Notes: generated by a model from the letters alone, not told the origin. DNA of 64,000 nt from Leptospiraceae bacterium (GCA_025059995.1 JANXCF010000002.1:124001-188000); one strand, 5' to 3'; numbered from the stretch's first letter, positions 43,357-55,576 are shown. Numbers and translations: made by a program.

Positions 43357-46300
43357 ATGCTAAAGAAAAAAGAATTAACTTTTGATGCCGTAAAGCTCAT
43401 GTTGGCTAGTCCTGATAGAATTCGGGAGTGGTCCTATGGTGAGGTGAAAAAAGCAGAAACGATTAACTATCGAAACCTTAAACCCGAAAAAGATGGACTT
43501 TTTTGTGAGAGGATTTTTGGAACAACACGTGATTACGAATGTCATTGTGGAAAGTTCAAATCTGTTAGATACAAAGGAGTAGTATGTGATAAATGTGGTG
43601 TGGAGGTTACTTCTTCGAAGGTTCGTAGAGAAAGGATGGGGCATATAGAATTGGCAACACCTGTAGCACATTTTTGGTTTTATAAAAATGTCCCTAGTAG
43701 AATCGGAATACTGATTAACAAAAACGTAAATCAAATTAAGAAAATCCTTAATTATGAAGTTTTCGTGGTGATTGATCCAGCTGATTCTGATAAAGAAGTT
43801 GGTGAACTCATTAAAGAAGAAGAATATAACGAATTACTAGATGAATATGGTGAGAAGTTTTTAGCTTTAACGGGTGCAGAAGCAATCAAAGAACTACTTA
43901 GCAGAATTGATATTGAACAAGAAATCCACGAGATACGTTCTCAGATTTCGAGTGAACCTTCCAAAAATCCTGATAAAAGATTGCTAAAAAGATTAGAGAT
44001 TTTAGAAGCATTGAAGGAGTCAGGAAACCGCCCTGAGTGGATGATTTTAGAAGTAATTCCCGTGATTCCTCCTGAGCTACGTCCAATGGTTCAATTGGAA
44101 GGAGGTAAGTTTGCTTCTGCTGATCTCAATGATCTTTATAGAAGAGTGATAACACGTAATAATCGACTTAAGCGATTACTCCAGCTAAAAGCTCCTGATA
44201 TCATTATAAGAAACGAAAAGAGAATGCTTCAAGATGCTGTTGATTCTTTAATTGAAAATTCAAAAAAAGGAAAACAAGGTTTAGTGAAAGGAAAAGGAAA
44301 TCGTCCTCTAAAGTCCATTGCTGATAATTTAAAGGGGAAATCAGGTAGATTTCGGCAAAATCTTCTTGGGAAAAGAGTGGATTATTCTGGTCGTTCTGTT
44401 ATTGTGATTGGTCCTAATCTCAAGTTACACGAAATGGGATTACCAAGAAAAATGGCACTTGAGTTATTCAAACCTTTTATAATGAGAAGATTGTTAGAAT
44501 TAGATCTTGCTCCTAATATCAAAACAGCAAAGAAAAAAATCGAAGAAGAGTCACCCGAAGCGAATGAAGCATTAGAATATGTAATCAAAGAGCATCCTGT
44601 TTTACTTAACCGAGCTCCTACTTTACATCGCTTAGGAATTCAAGCATTTCTTCCTGTAATTGTTGAAGGAAAAGCTATACAATTACATCCATTAGTATGT
44701 CATGCCTTCAATGCTGATTTTGATGGAGATCAGATGGCAGTGCATGTTCCTCTATCCCCGAAAGCCCAGTTGGAGTGCTGGATGTTGATGTTGTCATCGC
44801 ATAATATTCTTAATCCTGCAAACGGACAACCAATTGTATTTCCTACTCAAGATATGGTGTTGGGATTGTATTTATTGACGTCGAAATTGAGTGGTGATGT
44901 CGGTGAAGGGAAAAGTTTTTCTTCTTTAGAAGAAATTTATCATGCCTTAGAGAGCAAAGTAGTTGGGCTTAGAGCAGAGGTTCGAGTTCTTTACGAAGAC
45001 AAAATCATCTATACAACACCGGGGCGATTCATTTTTAATTCTATCCTTCCAAAGGGATATCCTTATGTGAATAATCCCATAACTGATAAGGAAGCGATAC
45101 GGATAATTGCTGATGTATACGCAAACTATGGGATTGTTGAAACAGTCGAGATGTTAGAAAAGTTTAAAGAATTGGGTTTTAAATACTCTACGATCTTTGC
45201 ACCTTCCATTGCAATATCAGACATCAAAGTTCCGGCGCAAAAAGTGGAATTTATACAAAAAGCAAATGAAGAAGTAGAAAAAGTAACCAGAGATTACAAG
45301 AATGGCATTATCACCAACGAAGAACGTTATAAAAAAGTCATAGAAATCTGGGACAGAACAAACGAAAAAGTGATGAATGCTGTTTTCGAAGAACTCAAAA
45401 AAGATCAATCAGGTTTCAATCCCATTTATGCCATGGCAGAATCAGGAGCACGAGGTTCAAAACAACAAATCCGTCAGCTGGCAGGTATGAGGGGTCTTAT
45501 GGCTAAGCCCTCAGGAGAGATCATAGAACTCCCTATACGTTCAAACTTTAAAGAGGGTTTAGGTATCTTAGAGTTTTTCATCTCTACTCATGGTGCAAGG
45601 AAAGGATTAGCTGATACGGCGTTGAAAACCGCAGATGCTGGATATTTGACAAGAAGACTCGTAGATATAGCTCAAGATGTGATCATAACAGAAGAAGATT
45701 GTAAAACAGAGCATGGACTTTGGATTAGTGCCGTCAAGGATCGAGACAAGGTTGTGATAAGTTTAGGGGATCGAGCTTTTGGTAGAATCTTAGCAAAAGA
45801 TTTAGAACATCCTATAACAAAAGAAGTCTTGTTTAAAAAAGGAACCCTCATAACGAAAGAAATCGGAAAAACCATTGATGCTTTGGGGATAGAAAAAATT
45901 TATATTCGTTCTATCCTTACATGTGAATCAAAAAGAGGTGTTTGTGCTAAATGTTATGGATTAGACTTAGCGCGATTGAAATTAGTGGAATTGGGTGAAG
46001 CTGTCGGTATTATCGCTGCTCAATCCATTGGGCAACCTGGAACCCAGCTAACCATGAGAACCTTTCACGTTGGTGGTGTGGCCACCAATGTTGAAAGAGG
46101 TGAGAATGAAGTCAAGGCTCCTTCTGATTGTATTAGTTGTATTATCAAAAAAGTTCAAGGTTCTGTTGTGAAAGATAAGACAGGAAAACATCTTTTAGCA
46201 ACTCGTGGTTCCATTGAATTGAAAAAGATTCACCTAAAATTCACGTTGGAGCATTTGCGAAATCTTCGTGTTAGGGATGGAGATCGAGTTATTTCGGGGC

Positions 46301-47742
46301 AACAAATAGCTGACGAGTATTTTGATGGAAATGAATGGAAACGTGGTCTCACATATAGCGGAATGGGAATTGCACGCATTATTGATAATTTGTTCTATAT
46401 TGAAGAAGAGGATATCATTACTATCAATTTAAAGATTGGAAGTGAAATCTTTGTTCAGCAAGATGAATTCTGCCAACCCAACCAGCTTCTTGCAAAGTAT
46501 GATACATTGAATGATATTATAATCACTGATATGAATGGTGAGGTTGAATATAAAGATATTGAGTTAGATGAAAATTTGAAGCAAGATGAACAAGGCTATT
46601 ATCGAGTGTATGAAGTTCGTGGTAAAAAGTATAATCCTACTATAATAGTAAAAAACAAAGATGAAACAAAAGAATATCCCGTGCCCGTAGGAGCAGTTCT
46701 TTTAGTTGAAAATAAAGGAAAAGTAACTGCAGGGGATGTTTTATATAAAGTCACTACAGTAAAAGAAATTAAAACAAGGGATATCACAGGAGGTCTTCCG
46801 AGAGTAGAAGAGCTTTTTGAAGCACGTTCCCCCAAAAAGAGAGCTATTTTGGCTCCAATTGATGGAATAGTGGTTGATAAAAATGAAGTAATAAAAGACA
46901 AAAGGATTATCTACATTAATCCTTTGCAAATTGATCAAAAAGAAGAAGAAAAAGAAATCGATTTTGAAGAAATCCAAAAAATGTATGAAAGACTTGCGAA
47001 ATCATCAAAGAAACATTCTCGTGATGAAGAAGAATTAGAAGAAGCATATGAAGAAGTGGATTATCAAGATTACAATATTTACAATGAAATCGAAAGTGAA
47101 GTCCCAACGAGATATAAAATCGCTATTCCTGTTTCTTTGAGGCTACTAGTAAGGAATGGAGATCAAGTAAAAAAAGGAGAACCTATCACAGAAGGGCAAT
47201 TAGATCCGCACGATATACTCAGGATCAAGGGTTTGGATGCTTTACATGAATATCTAATCCAAGAAATCCAAGAAGTATATCGATTACAAGGAGTCTTTAT
47301 TAACGACAAGCACTTAGAAATCATCATTCGACAAATGCTACGAAAAGTAGAAATTACTGATCCTGGAGATACAAATTTTGTCCTGCATCAACAAGTAGAT
47401 AAAATCAAAGTTAAAGAAGAAAACGAAAGGGTGATTGCTGAAGGAGGAGTTCCTTGCAAATATAAGCCTATTCTTTTAGGTTTAACCAGAGCTTCTTTGA
47501 ATACTGACTCATTCCTTTCAGCAGCAAGCTTCCAAGAAACAACCCGAGTATTAACCGATGCAGCATTGAAAGGAAAGATCGATGAGTTGGTAGGACTAAA
47601 AGAAAATATCATTGTTGGTCATTTGATACCTGCTGGAACGGGTCTTAAAAAGTATAGAGATATTGAAATCTTCTACGAAGAGTATGGTGATATTCAGAAG
47701 GCTTACAAGAAAAGGTTGGAACTCTTAAAAAGAGAAGAATGA
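43357..47742 (+). CDS. rpoC: DNA-directed RNA polymerase beta' subunit
   Basis: This is the 1461-residue beta' subunit. It contains the N-terminal zinc ribbon ([20 protein letters not shown]), the rudder and lid region ([20 protein letters not shown]), the catalytic [12 protein letters not shown] with its three metal-binding aspartates, the bridge-helix region ([19 protein letters not shown]), the trigger loop, and the second zinc site ([13 protein letters not shown]). Near the C-terminus, residues about 1192-1248 form a Glu/Lys/Tyr-rich insertion before [15 protein letters not shown] that I do not recall in common homologues. AAAGGAG precedes the ATG. Confidence 0.98.
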   Translation: MLKKKELTFDAVKLMLASPDRIREWSYGEVKKAETINYRNLKPEKDGLFCERIFGTTRDYECHCGKFKSVRYKGVVCDKCGVEVTSSKVRRERMGHIELATPVAHFWFYKNVPSRIGILINKNVNQIKKILNYEVFVVIDPADSDKEVGELIKEEEYNELLDEYGEKFLALTGAEAIKELLSRIDIEQEIHEIRSQISSEPSKNPDKRLLKRLEILEALKESGNRPEWMILEVIPVIPPELRPMVQLEGGKFASADLNDLYRRVITRNNRLKRLLQLKAPDIIIRNEKRMLQDAVDSLIENSKKGKQGLVKGKGNRPLKSIADNLKGKSGRFRQNLLGKRVDYSGRSVIVIGPNLKLHEMGLPRKMALELFKPFIMRRLLELDLAPNIKTAKKKIEEESPEANEALEYVIKEHPVLLNRAPTLHRLGIQAFLPVIVEGKAIQLHPLVCHAFNADFDGDQMAVHVPLSPKAQLECWMLMLSSHNILNPANGQPIVFPTQDMVLGLYLLTSKLSGDVGEGKSFSSLEEIYHALESKVVGLRAEVRVLYEDKIIYTTPGRFIFNSILPKGYPYVNNPITDKEAIRIIADVYANYGIVETVEMLEKFKELGFKYSTIFAPSIAISDIKVPAQKVEFIQKANEEVEKVTRDYKNGIITNEERYKKVIEIWDRTNEKVMNAVFEELKKDQSGFNPIYAMAESGARGSKQQIRQLAGMRGLMAKPSGEIIELPIRSNFKEGLGILEFFISTHGARKGLADTALKTADAGYLTRRLVDIAQDVIITEEDCKTEHGLWISAVKDRDKVVISLGDRAFGRILAKDLEHPITKEVLFKKGTLITKEIGKTIDALGIEKIYIRSILTCESKRGVCAKCYGLDLARLKLVELGEAVGIIAAQSIGQPGTQLTMRTFHVGGVATNVERGENEVKAPSDCISCIIKKVQGSVVKDKTGKHLLATRGSIELKKIHLKFTLEHLRNLRVRDGDRVISGQQIADEYFDGNEWKRGLTYSGMGIARIIDNLFYIEEEDIITINLKIGSEIFVQQDEFCQPNQLLAKYDTLNDIIITDMNGEVEYKDIELDENLKQDEQGYYRVYEVRGKKYNPTIIVKNKDETKEYPVPVGAVLLVENKGKVTAGDVLYKVTTVKEIKTRDITGGLPRVEELFEARSPKKRAILAPIDGIVVDKNEVIKDKRIIYINPLQIDQKEEEKEIDFEEIQKMYERLAKSSKKHSRDEEELEEAYEEVDYQDYNIYNEIESEVPTRYKIAIPVSLRLLVRNGDQVKKGEPITEGQLDPHDILRIKGLDALHEYLIQEIQEVYRLQGVFINDKHLEIIIRQMLRKVEITDPGDTNFVLHQQVDKIKVKEENERVIAEGGVPCKYKPILLGLTRASLNTDSFLSAASFQETTRVLTDAALKGKIDELVGLKENIIVGHLIPAGTGLKKYRDIEIFYEEYGDIQKAYKKRLELLKREE

Positions 47743-47795
47743 TAAACTTCTTGATGAGATATAAGTAAAAATTTTTATGGATGTAGGTGAAGGAG

Positions 47796-47813
47796 TTTAT
47801 AAAATTTTATAAA
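47796..47813. repeat. 18-bp perfect AT-only palindrome between rpoC and rpsL
   Basis: TTTATAAAATTTTATAAA is its own reverse complement. It lies in the 94-base gap between rpoC and rpsL, two bases after an AAGGAG-like sequence that has no start codon at a usable distance. It is AT-only, so it may be chance, or a weak processing or binding site. Confidence 0.35.
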
Positions 47814-47836
47814 GTGTTTAAAGAAATGAGGAAGTT

Positions 47837-48211
47837 ATGCCTACGATAAATCAGTTAATTCGATTAGGAAGAAAAAAACAAAAAGCGAAATCGAAATCTC
47901 CGGCGTTAAAGGGTTGTCCTCAAAGGCGAGGAGTTTGCGTTCGTGTAATGACCATTACTCCAAAAAAACCAAATTCAGCTCTCCGAAAGGTTGCAAGGGT
48001 GCGCTTAACAACAGGAATTGAAGTTACCGCATACATACCCGGTGAGGGTCATAATTTGCAAGAACATCATACTGTTTTGGTTCGAGGTGGAAGGGTTAAG
48101 GATCTCCCTGGAGTTAGGTATCACATAGTAAGAGGAACTTTAGATGCTTTGGGTGTTGAAAAACGTAGAAAAGGAAGATCAAAATATGGAACCAAAAAGC
48201 CAAAAGCATAG
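47837..48211 (+). CDS. rpsL: 30S ribosomal protein S12
   Basis: S12 sits at the decoding centre and controls accuracy. Its 124 residues are full length: [41 protein letters not shown] and [13 protein letters not shown]. Both lysines whose substitution gives streptomycin resistance (in KKPNS and RVKDLPG) are wild-type. GAGGAAG precedes the ATG. It opens the str block (rpsL-rpsG-fusA-tuf). Confidence 0.98.
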   Translation: MPTINQLIRLGRKKQKAKSKSPALKGCPQRRGVCVRVMTITPKKPNSALRKVARVRLTTGIEVTAYIPGEGHNLQEHHTVLVRGGRVKDLPGVRYHIVRGTLDALGVEKRRKGRSKYGTKKPKA

Positions 48212-48220
48212 GAGATCATT

Positions 48221-48694
48221 ATGGCACGAAGAAAATTGAATATCAAAAGAAGAATACCACCACCTGATCCAGTTTATGGAGATGTGCTTGTATCAAAGTT
48301 CATCAATATAATGATGAAACGGGGAAAAAAGTCAGTATCAGAAAAGATTTTTTATAAGGCGATGGAATTGATTAAACAAAAAACGGGAGAGGAAGGAATA
48401 GAGATTTGGAGGCAAGCAGTAGAAAATGCAAAACCAGAATTAGAAGTAAAAAGCCGTCGAGTAGGAGGAGTTACATATCAAGTGCCGGTTGAAGTACCAC
48501 CTCATCGTCAAGAATCTTTGGCTATGCGTTGGATTATTAAATCCGCTAGAGAACGAAAAGGTAAGTCCATGATTGAAAAATTAGCAAATGAGATTATTGA
48601 TGCAAAAAACAACACGGGTGGCGCAATCAAGAAAAAAGAAGAAACAAGAAAAATGGCAGAAGCCAACAGAGCATTCAGTCATTATCGATGGTAA
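48221..48694 (+). CDS. rpsG: 30S ribosomal protein S7
   Basis: S7 nucleates assembly of the 30S head and lines the E site. The 157-residue sequence includes the beta-ribbon region [23 protein letters not shown] and the C-terminal [11 protein letters not shown], the standard length and ending. It starts nine bases after rpsL with a GGAGAT ribosome-binding site. S7 represses the str operon in E. coli by binding the rpsL-rpsG gap; the gap here is too short for that structure. Confidence 0.97.
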   Translation: MARRKLNIKRRIPPPDPVYGDVLVSKFINIMMKRGKKSVSEKIFYKAMELIKQKTGEEGIEIWRQAVENAKPELEVKSRRVGGVTYQVPVEVPPHRQESLAMRWIIKSARERKGKSMIEKLANEIIDAKNNTGGAIKKKEETRKMAEANRAFSHYRW

Positions 48695-48724
48695 TTTCAT
48701 ATTAATTTCTTTCGGGAGACAATT

Positions 48725-50824
48725 ATGCCAAGACAAATACCATTAGAAAGAACAAGAAATATTGGAATCATGGCTCACATCGATGCGGGGAAAACTACAA
48801 CCACAGAAAGGATTTTATACTACACAGGAAAAACCTACAAAATAGGTGAGGTTCACGAAGGAACCACCGAAATGGACTGGATGGAGCAAGAAAGGGAAAG
48901 AGGAATCACAATCACCGCAGCGGCAACAACGACCTTCTGGAATGGAATGGAAAAACAGTATCTTCCGCATCGAATCAACATTATTGATACTCCAGGGCAC
49001 GTTGACTTTACTGTAGAAGTCGAACGTTCCTTAAGAGTTTTGGATGGTGCAATTGCTGTTTATGATGGAGTGAATGGTGTTGAGCCACAAACGGAAACGG
49101 TTTGGAGACAGGCTGACAAATATAACGTTCCAAGAATTTGCTTCATAAATAAAATGGATAGAATAGGAGCTGATTTCTTTTTCAGTGTCAATAGTATAAA
49201 AGAACGCTTGGGGGCAAATGCAGTTCCTATCCAACTACCCATTGGAAAAGAAGCAGATTTTGTTGGGGTTGTTGATTTGATTCATAACCGAGAAATTATT
49301 TGGTCTGGTGAGGAATTAGGAGCAAAATTTTACTTTCAAGAAATAAGAAAAGAATTAAGAGACATAGCAGAAGAATATCGCAACAAACTTATAGAGTCTG
49401 CAGTTGAATGTGTTGATGAATTGTTAGAAAAATATTTAGATGGTGGTGAAATCACAGTTGAAGAATTAAAAAGAGCCATTCGGATTGGAACTCTACAAAG
49501 AAAGCTTTTCCCAGTTTTATGTGGAGCAGCCTTTAAAAACAAAGGGGTTCAGCCTCTTCTCGATGCTGTGATTGATTTTCTTCCTTCACCCGTTGATATT
49601 GCTCATGTAAAAGGGATTGATAAGAAAACTGGAGCTGAAATTGAAAGAAAAACTGATGACAATGAGCCATTCGCTGCTTTAGCTTTTAAGGTGATGACAG
49701 ATCCTTATGTAGGAAAATTGACCTTCTTTAGAGTTTACTCAGGCACTTTAAAGAAAGGAACTTACGTATTGAATTCCACAAAAGATAAAAAAGAGAGAAT
49801 GGGAAGGCTTCTTTTGATGCATGCGAATCAGCGAGAGGAAATTGATGAAGTAAATGCGGGTGATATTGCTGCTGCTGTAGGATTAAAAGACACAATCACC
49901 GGTGATACTTTGTGTGATGAAAATGCACCGATTGTCTTAGAAAGTATGTCTTTCCCTGATCCTGTGATTGATTTGGCAATAGAACCTCTGACAAGAGCAG
50001 ATCAAGATAAATTGGGAACAGCTCTTATGAAATTAGCTGAAGAGGATCCTACCTTCCGAGTCAGAACTGATCACGAAACAGGGCAGACCATCATTTCTGG
50101 AATGGGAGAGCTACACTTAGAAATCATTGTGGATCGTTTAAAAAGAGAATTCAAAGTAGAAGCTAATGTTGGTAAGCCACAAGTTGCATACAGAGAAACC
50201 ATCACTGGTTTTGCAGAAGTTGAAGGAAAATACATCAAACAAACTGGTGGTAGAGGTCAATATGGTCACGTCTGGATACGAGTAAAACCAAACGAACCTG
50301 GTAAAGGTTATCAGTTCATTAATTCTATTGTGGGTGGAGTAATTCCTAAAGAATATATACCTGCCGTAGATAAAGGTATTCAGGAAGCCATGCAAAGCGG
50401 TGTTTTGGCTGGTTATCCAGTCGTGGATGTAATTGTTGAGCTTTTCGATGGCTCTTATCATGAAGTTGACTCCTCAGAATTAGCGTTCAAAGTTGCCTCA
50501 TCTATAGCCTTCAAAGATGCGTGTAAAAAAGCAAATCCAGTTCTGTTAGAACCCATCATGGATGTGGAAGTTGTAACGCCAGAGGAGTACATGGGTGATG
50601 TGGTGGGAGATTTGAATCGTAGACGCGGAAGAATTTTATCCATGGATCAAAGAGGGAATGCAAGGGTAATTCGATCAGAAGTACCCTTGGCAGAGATGTT
50701 TGGATACGCCACAGATTTACGAAGCTTTACACAGGGACGAGCTTCATATACGATGAAGTTTAAGCATTACGAACAAGTACCAACGAATATAGCAAATGAA
50801 ATCATAGCAAAAGTTTCTGTTTAG
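48725..50824 (+). CDS. fusA: Elongation factor G
   Basis: EF-G moves tRNA and mRNA through the ribosome using GTP. The 699 residues include G1 [15 protein letters not shown], switch regions with [14 protein letters not shown]3 DTPGHVDF, G4 NKMDR and the domain IV/V segments ([48 protein letters not shown]) typical of canonical EF-G. Spirochaetes often also carry a divergent second EF-G; this one is the conserved form, as its place in the str block also suggests. GGGAGAC precedes the ATG. Confidence 0.97.
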   Translation: MPRQIPLERTRNIGIMAHIDAGKTTTTERILYYTGKTYKIGEVHEGTTEMDWMEQERERGITITAAATTTFWNGMEKQYLPHRINIIDTPGHVDFTVEVERSLRVLDGAIAVYDGVNGVEPQTETVWRQADKYNVPRICFINKMDRIGADFFFSVNSIKERLGANAVPIQLPIGKEADFVGVVDLIHNREIIWSGEELGAKFYFQEIRKELRDIAEEYRNKLIESAVECVDELLEKYLDGGEITVEELKRAIRIGTLQRKLFPVLCGAAFKNKGVQPLLDAVIDFLPSPVDIAHVKGIDKKTGAEIERKTDDNEPFAALAFKVMTDPYVGKLTFFRVYSGTLKKGTYVLNSTKDKKERMGRLLLMHANQREEIDEVNAGDIAAAVGLKDTITGDTLCDENAPIVLESMSFPDPVIDLAIEPLTRADQDKLGTALMKLAEEDPTFRVRTDHETGQTIISGMGELHLEIIVDRLKREFKVEANVGKPQVAYRETITGFAEVEGKYIKQTGGRGQYGHVWIRVKPNEPGKGYQFINSIVGGVIPKEYIPAVDKGIQEAMQSGVLAGYPVVDVIVELFDGSYHEVDSSELAFKVASSIAFKDACKKANPVLLEPIMDVEVVTPEEYMGDVVGDLNRRRGRILSMDQRGNARVIRSEVPLAEMFGYATDLRSFTQGRASYTMKFKHYEQVPTNIANEIIAKVSV

Positions 50825-50937
50825 TAAAAAAATAAAACATTTTTAGTAAATTATAGTAGACTAGACAATAACGTAAAAAAAATTAACATTCTCAGTAAAA
50901 AATCTGATTGATGAAAATTTAATCAAAGGGTAAAGAT

Positions 50938-52137
50938 ATGGCAAAAGAAAAGTTTGATCGTTCCAAACCGCATGTCAACGTAGGAACTATTGGGCACGTT
51001 GACCATGGGAAAACTACGTTAACATCCGCTATTACACATGTTTTAGCAAAATACAAAGGTGGAAGAAACAGACCCGTAAAATATGAAGAAATCGATAATG
51101 CACCCGAGGAGAAGGAACGAGGTATTACCATAGCAACTTCACATCAGGAGTATGAGACGGAGAAAAGACATTATGCACATGTGGATTGTCCAGGGCATGC
51201 CGACTATGTGAAGAACATGATTACTGGTGCGGCTCAAATGGATGCTGCCATCTTAGTGGTATCTGCAGTTGATGGACCTATGCCACAGACTCGAGAACAC
51301 ATTCTTTTAGCAAGACAAGTGGGGGTTCCATACATAGTAGTATTCATAAACAAAGTAGATGCTTTATCTCCAGATGAAAGAGAAGAAATGGTTGAGCTGG
51401 TAAAAGAAGAAGTAAAAGATCTGTTAGTAAAATATGGTTTTCCTGCAGATACTCCCATGATTGCAGGTTCAGCTCTAAAAGCCCTGGAAGGTGACAATTC
51501 AGAGATTGGTGAACAATCTATTTTAAAGCTCATGGATACAGTTGATGAGTACGTGCCATTGCCCAAAAGAGATATTGATAAGCCCTTCTTGATGCCGATT
51601 GAAGATGTATTCTCCATCACAGGTCGTGGAACTGTTGCAACGGGTAGAGTTGAAACAGGTAAACTAAACATTAACGATGAAGTTGAAATTGTGGGATTGC
51701 GTCCAACACAAAAGACAGTAGTGACAGGAATTGAAATGTTCAGAAAGCAATTAGATTTCGCTCAAGCTGGTGATAACATTGGAGCACTCCTTCGAGGTAT
51801 TAAAAAAGAAGATATTGAGCGTGGACAAGTTCTAGCGAAACCAGGTACTATCACACCCCATAAAAAGTTCAAAGCAGAAGTGTATGTACTCAAAAAAGAA
51901 GAAGGTGGAAGGCACACACCTTTTAGAAACAACTACCGACCACAATTCTATTTCAGGACAACCGATGTAACCGGAACGATTATACTCCCTGATAACGTAG
52001 TCGTCATGCCTGGCGATAACGTCAATTTAACCGTAGAGCTGATAAGTCCCATAGCTATGGATGTAGGTCTTCGATTTGCGATACGTGAAGGGGGAAAAAC
52101 CGTGGGTTCTGGGGTAGTTACTCAAATTATTGAATAA
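50938..52137 (+). CDS. tuf: Elongation factor Tu
   Basis: EF-Tu delivers aminoacyl-tRNA to the ribosome. The 399-residue sequence has G1 [16 protein letters not shown] in switch 1 (here [15 protein letters not shown]), G3 [13 protein letters not shown]4 NKVD and the C-terminal [19 protein letters not shown]. The N-terminus and the SHQEYET switch segment closely match what I recall of Leptospira EF-Tu. A 113-base AT-rich gap separates it from fusA; it holds AAAGGG before the ATG but no promoter I can defend. Confidence 0.97.
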   Translation: MAKEKFDRSKPHVNVGTIGHVDHGKTTLTSAITHVLAKYKGGRNRPVKYEEIDNAPEEKERGITIATSHQEYETEKRHYAHVDCPGHADYVKNMITGAAQMDAAILVVSAVDGPMPQTREHILLARQVGVPYIVVFINKVDALSPDEREEMVELVKEEVKDLLVKYGFPADTPMIAGSALKALEGDNSEIGEQSILKLMDTVDEYVPLPKRDIDKPFLMPIEDVFSITGRGTVATGRVETGKLNINDEVEIVGLRPTQKTVVTGIEMFRKQLDFAQAGDNIGALLRGIKKEDIERGQVLAKPGTITPHKKFKAEVYVLKKEEGGRHTPFRNNYRPQFYFRTTDVTGTIILPDNVVVMPGDNVNLTVELISPIAMDVGLRFAIREGGKTVGSGVVTQIIE

Positions 52138-52159
52138 CTCTAATTCAAAAGGGAATAGA

Positions 52160-52486
52160 ATGGAGAGAAAAACTAAAAAGATTCGGATTAAGTTAAAATC
52201 TTTTGACCACAAATTGATTGATAAAGCTGCTATTGATATCGTGACTGCTGCAAAAAGGAATGGTGCCAAAGTATCTGGTCCCATTCCTCTTCCTACTGAT
52301 ATTGAAAGATTTACAGTATTACGTTCTGTCCATGTAAATAAGAAATCAAGAGAGCAATTTGAAATGAGAACACATAAACGTTTAATTGATATTTGGGAAC
52401 CAAATGATCAAGTAATGGAAGCATTAGGAAAATTAAAACTTCCAGCCGGAGTGCAGGCAATAACTCTAAAAACTAAACAAAAATAG
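52160..52486 (+). CDS. rpsJ: 30S ribosomal protein S10
   Basis: S10 is part of the 30S head and, as NusE, also of the antitermination complex. I start it at the ATG at 52160, which has AAAAGGG six bases upstream; the open frame extends further but into the end of tuf. The 108 residues include [47 protein letters not shown] and TLKTKQK at the end. It opens the S10 cluster. The 22-base spacer cannot hold an E. coli-style S10 leader. Confidence 0.96.
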   Translation: MERKTKKIRIKLKSFDHKLIDKAAIDIVTAAKRNGAKVSGPIPLPTDIERFTVLRSVHVNKKSREQFEMRTHKRLIDIWEPNDQVMEALGKLKLPAGVQAITLKTKQK

Positions 52487-52495
52487 GAGATTTCT

Positions 52496-53116
52496 ATGCC
52501 AAAAGGTTTGATTGCGAAAAAAATAGGTATGACCCGTATCTTTGATGAAGATCGAAATGAAGTTCCCGTAACGATATTAGAATGCGGACCTTGCTATGTG
52601 GCAGAAATACGAACAAAAGAGAAACATGGTTACGATGCGATTCAATTGGCATTCCAACCAACGAGAGAAAAACTATTAACAAGAGCTGAATTATTTCATT
52701 TAAAAAAATATGGTTTAGGACCGTTCAAAGTAATCAAAGAGTTTCGTGATTTCGGGTTAGAGGTTCAACCAGGCCAAGAAATCAAAGTAGATATTTTTTC
52801 AAAAGGTGAGGTAGTTAAAGTTCAAGGTATTTCAAAGGGGAAAGGATTTCAAGGTGTGATGAAGCGACATGGCTTTGGTGGTGGTAGAATGTCTCATGGT
52901 TCAAAATTCCATCGAGCACCAGGTTCCTTAGGTTCAAGTACGTTCCCTGCAGAGGTGGTAAAGGGGAAAAGAATGCCAGGACGTGCAGGTGGAAAAGCTG
53001 TAACTATTAGAAATTTAAAGATCATCGATGTTGATCCCGAAAACAATTTGCTAATTATAAAAGGTTCTGTTCCGGGTCCAAGAAAATCCATTTTAAAAGT
53101 AGAGGCACAAAAATGA
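52496..53116 (+). CDS. rplC: 50S ribosomal protein L3
   Basis: L3 is an early 50S assembly protein whose loop reaches the peptidyl-transferase centre. The 206-residue sequence begins GLIAKKIGMTRIF and contains the conserved loop KGFQGVMKRHGFGGGRMSHGS, followed by GSLGSSTFPAEVVKGKRMPG. GGAGAT precedes the ATG. Its stop overlaps the rplD start (ATGA). Confidence 0.97.
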   Translation: MPKGLIAKKIGMTRIFDEDRNEVPVTILECGPCYVAEIRTKEKHGYDAIQLAFQPTREKLLTRAELFHLKKYGLGPFKVIKEFRDFGLEVQPGQEIKVDIFSKGEVVKVQGISKGKGFQGVMKRHGFGGGRMSHGSKFHRAPGSLGSSTFPAEVVKGKRMPGRAGGKAVTIRNLKIIDVDPENNLLIIKGSVPGPRKSILKVEAQK

Positions 53117-53769
53117 ATACAATGACTTTACCAAAAGAACGAAAAATAATTCTTTTAGATAAGAATGGGCAAAAGATAGGAGAAGAAAATCTTCTAGATG
53201 AGTTTCAAATTGATAATGAACATATTTCTTTACATTTGATTCATGAAGTATTAGAAATTGAACGTTGGAATCGGCGTCAAGGAACAAGGAAAACCAAAAC
53301 GATCAGTGAAGTTTCAGGTGGGGGAAGAAAACCCTACCGACAAAAAGGAACAGGATATGCAAGACAAGGTTCTATTCGAGCTCCGCAATTTCGTGGTGGT
53401 GCAACTGTTTTTGGACCAAGACCACAAGACTTTTACAAAAAAGTAAACAAAAAAGTCAGAACTCTTGCACTAAAACAAGTCTTGAATTTGAAATCTTCAA
53501 TTAAAGCTATTTACAAGATCGAAGGTTTCCCATTGAGTGGTTTTTCAACGAAAACTGTATATCAAGTTTTGAAAAGGGCTAATCTATTGCCTAATCATCA
53601 GGTAGCAATCATTCATAACAATGAACCATATTTATATCATTCGTCTCGAAATATTGAAAACGTAAATTTGATTGCAGGAAGTCGACCTACGATGCCAGAA
53701 CTATTTTATAGCAATTTTTTGTTATTCACTAATGAAGGATTTCAAAATTTCTTATCTGTAATACGTTGA
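53113..53769 (+). CDS. rplD: 50S ribosomal protein L4
   Basis: L4 lines the peptide exit tunnel. In its 218 residues the tunnel loop appears as TKTISEVSGGGRKPYRQKGTGYARQGS, followed by PQFRGGATVFGPRP. The ATG at 53113 overlaps the rplC stop; a second ATG three codons later is also possible. In E. coli L4 autoregulates the S10 operon through a leader that is absent here. Confidence 0.96.
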   Translation: MNTMTLPKERKIILLDKNGQKIGEENLLDEFQIDNEHISLHLIHEVLEIERWNRRQGTRKTKTISEVSGGGRKPYRQKGTGYARQGSIRAPQFRGGATVFGPRPQDFYKKVNKKVRTLALKQVLNLKSSIKAIYKIEGFPLSGFSTKTVYQVLKRANLLPNHQVAIIHNNEPYLYHSSRNIENVNLIAGSRPTMPELFYSNFLLFTNEGFQNFLSVIR

Positions 53770-53780
53770 GAGAGGTAAAT

Positions 53781-54068
53781 ATGGATCCAAGTAAAGTATT
53801 GATTATGCCATACATCACAGAAAAAACAGAAATGTTGAAAAGCAATTCTAAAAAGGGACAAATCGTTGTTTTTAAAGTACATAAAAACGCAAATAAAACT
53901 TTGATTAAGCAAGCTATCTATGAACTCTATAAAGTCAAGGCATTAAAAGTAAATATCATAAACCAGCCATATAAGAAGACAAGGTTTCGAAATGTCATGA
54001 CGAAAAAACCAGGTTTTAAAAAGGCAATTGTGTTACTTGAACCTGGTAAAGAAATTAAATTTGATTAA
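53781..54068 (+). CDS. rplW: 50S ribosomal protein L23
   Basis: L23 surrounds the tunnel exit and docks trigger factor and SRP. I use the ATG at 53781, preceded by GAGAGG; the frame extends upstream to a TTG overlapping rplD. The 95 residues include [37 protein letters not shown] and [16 protein letters not shown]. Confidence 0.95.
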   Translation: MDPSKVLIMPYITEKTEMLKSNSKKGQIVVFKVHKNANKTLIKQAIYELYKVKALKVNIINQPYKKTRFRNVMTKKPGFKKAIVLLEPGKEIKFD

Positions 54069-54079
54069 GCGAGGAGTAT

Positions 54080-54922
54080 ATGCCTATAAAAAAATTAAAG
54101 CCTTATACACCAACAACTCGTTATCAAACCTATTATGATTTTAGTGAGCTAGATGATGTTCCACCAAAAAAGTCTCTATTAGAAGTGCTTCATTATAAAG
54201 CCGGGCGAAATTCTCATGGTAGAATAACTGTTTATCATCGTGGCGGTCGACACAAAAGAAAATATCGTATTATAGACTTTAAGAGAGATAAATTTGATAT
54301 TCCTGGAACAGTGGTTTCCATTGAGTATGATCCCAACCGATCAGCGAATATCGCTCTAATCAAGTATCCTGATGGAGAGTATCGGTATATTATAGCTCCT
54401 GATGGATTGAAAAAAGGAGAAACTGTTATCTCATCCAAAAAGAATAATGTTCCTATCAAAATAGGAAATGCAATGCCATTAGAAAAGATACCTCAAGGAA
54501 CAAGTATACATAACGTAGAACTATATCCCGGGAAAGGAGGGCAACTTTGTAGAGCTGCAGGAACCTACGCTGTGTTGGCGGGTTTTGATGACAAATATGC
54601 CATTATACGACTACCATCCACAGAATTACGAAAAGTTCTAAAAACTTGTCTTGCAACCATAGGTGAGGTGGGGGCAAAGGATCATAATCTTGTAGTATAT
54701 GGAAAAGCTGGTAGAAAGAGATGGGTTGGAATTCGACCCACTGTTCGAGGTGTGGCAATGAATCCGATTGATCACCCTCATGGTGGTGGTGAGGGTCGTA
54801 GTAAAGGAAATCACCCACAAACTCCTTGGGGAATACCAACACTTGGATATAAAACTCGAAAGAAACGAAAAAAATCGAATGCTTTGATTATTGAAAGAAG
54901 AAAAAGCAAAAAGAAAAAATAG
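54080..54922 (+). CDS. rplB: 50S ribosomal protein L2
   Basis: L2 helps hold the subunits together and supports peptidyl transfer. The 280-residue sequence has [22 protein letters not shown], the RNA-binding middle region, and the conserved loop with the key histidine in [18 protein letters not shown]. The end is Lys-rich as usual. It starts after GCGAGGAG, 11 bases after rplW. Confidence 0.97.
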   Translation: MPIKKLKPYTPTTRYQTYYDFSELDDVPPKKSLLEVLHYKAGRNSHGRITVYHRGGRHKRKYRIIDFKRDKFDIPGTVVSIEYDPNRSANIALIKYPDGEYRYIIAPDGLKKGETVISSKKNNVPIKIGNAMPLEKIPQGTSIHNVELYPGKGGQLCRAAGTYAVLAGFDDKYAIIRLPSTELRKVLKTCLATIGEVGAKDHNLVVYGKAGRKRWVGIRPTVRGVAMNPIDHPHGGGEGRSKGNHPQTPWGIPTLGYKTRKKRKKSNALIIERRKSKKKK

Positions 54923-54935
54923 TTAAGGAGATACT

Positions 54936-55223
54936 ATGGCAAGGTCTGTAAAAAAAGGACCTTTTATCGACGATCACCTGTTAAAGAAAGTTCTGAAAGC
55001 GAGAGAAACCAATGACAGAAAGCCCATAAAAACATGGTCACGAAGATCTACAATTTTGCCAGAGATGATTGGATTAACTTTCTTGGTTCATAATGGTAGA
55101 AGATTTACACCAGTTTATGTCACTGAGCAAATGGTTGGTCACAAATTGGGTGAATTCTCTCCAACTAGAACCTACAAAGGACACACTTCATTAGATAAAA
55201 AAACTAAAAAACAAGGTAAGTAG
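54936..55223 (+). CDS. rpsS: 30S ribosomal protein S19
   Basis: S19 binds the 30S head with S13. The 95 residues begin [18 protein letters not shown] and contain [47 protein letters not shown] and a short basic tail. AAGGAG precedes the ATG. Confidence 0.97.
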   Translation: MARSVKKGPFIDDHLLKKVLKARETNDRKPIKTWSRRSTILPEMIGLTFLVHNGRRFTPVYVTEQMVGHKLGEFSPTRTYKGHTSLDKKTKKQGK

Positions 55224-55233
55224 GACATTGCTT

Positions 55234-55566
55234 ATGGAAGCAAAAGCAATATCGAATTTCTTGATTATAAGTCCAAGAAAGTTAAGACTGGTTGCCAATG
55301 AAGTAAGAGGATATTACGTTGATGATGCTTTGAGTATCCTCAGGAATATGCCTAAAAAGGGAGCACGCTTTTTGGAAAAAACGATCTTGTCAGCAAAAGC
55401 AAATTATTTGTTTCTAAACCAAAAAGCAGACGAGAAAAAAATTTATATTAAGAAACTTTATGTTGATGCAGGTCCGATCTTGAAGCGTTATCGGCCAAGA
55501 GCTCGAGGACGAGCATTTCGAAGGTTAAAACGAACAAGTAAAATCACCGTAGTCGTAGCTGAATAA
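55234..55566 (+). CDS. rplV: 50S ribosomal protein L22
   Basis: L22 contributes a beta hairpin to the exit tunnel. I choose the ATG at 55234 (AGGAC upstream) over the TTG two codons earlier. The 110 residues contain FLIISPRKLRLVANEVRGYYVDDAL, LYVDAGPILKRYRPRARGRAFR and TSKITVVV. Macrolide-contact residues in the hairpin look standard. Confidence 0.95.
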   Translation: MEAKAISNFLIISPRKLRLVANEVRGYYVDDALSILRNMPKKGARFLEKTILSAKANYLFLNQKADEKKIYIKKLYVDAGPILKRYRPRARGRAFRRLKRTSKITVVVAE

Positions 55567-55576
55567 GAGGTAAATT

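Noticed and set aside
43375-43734. 119-codon open frame antisense to the start of rpoC
   Set aside because: It covers the conserved zinc-ribbon coding region on the other strand, so it is a shadow frame without its own ribosome-binding site.
51234-51671. 145-codon open frame antisense to tuf
   Set aside because: Long antisense frames are common opposite conserved GTPase genes, and the translation is low-complexity Ser/Thr-rich with no recognisable domain.
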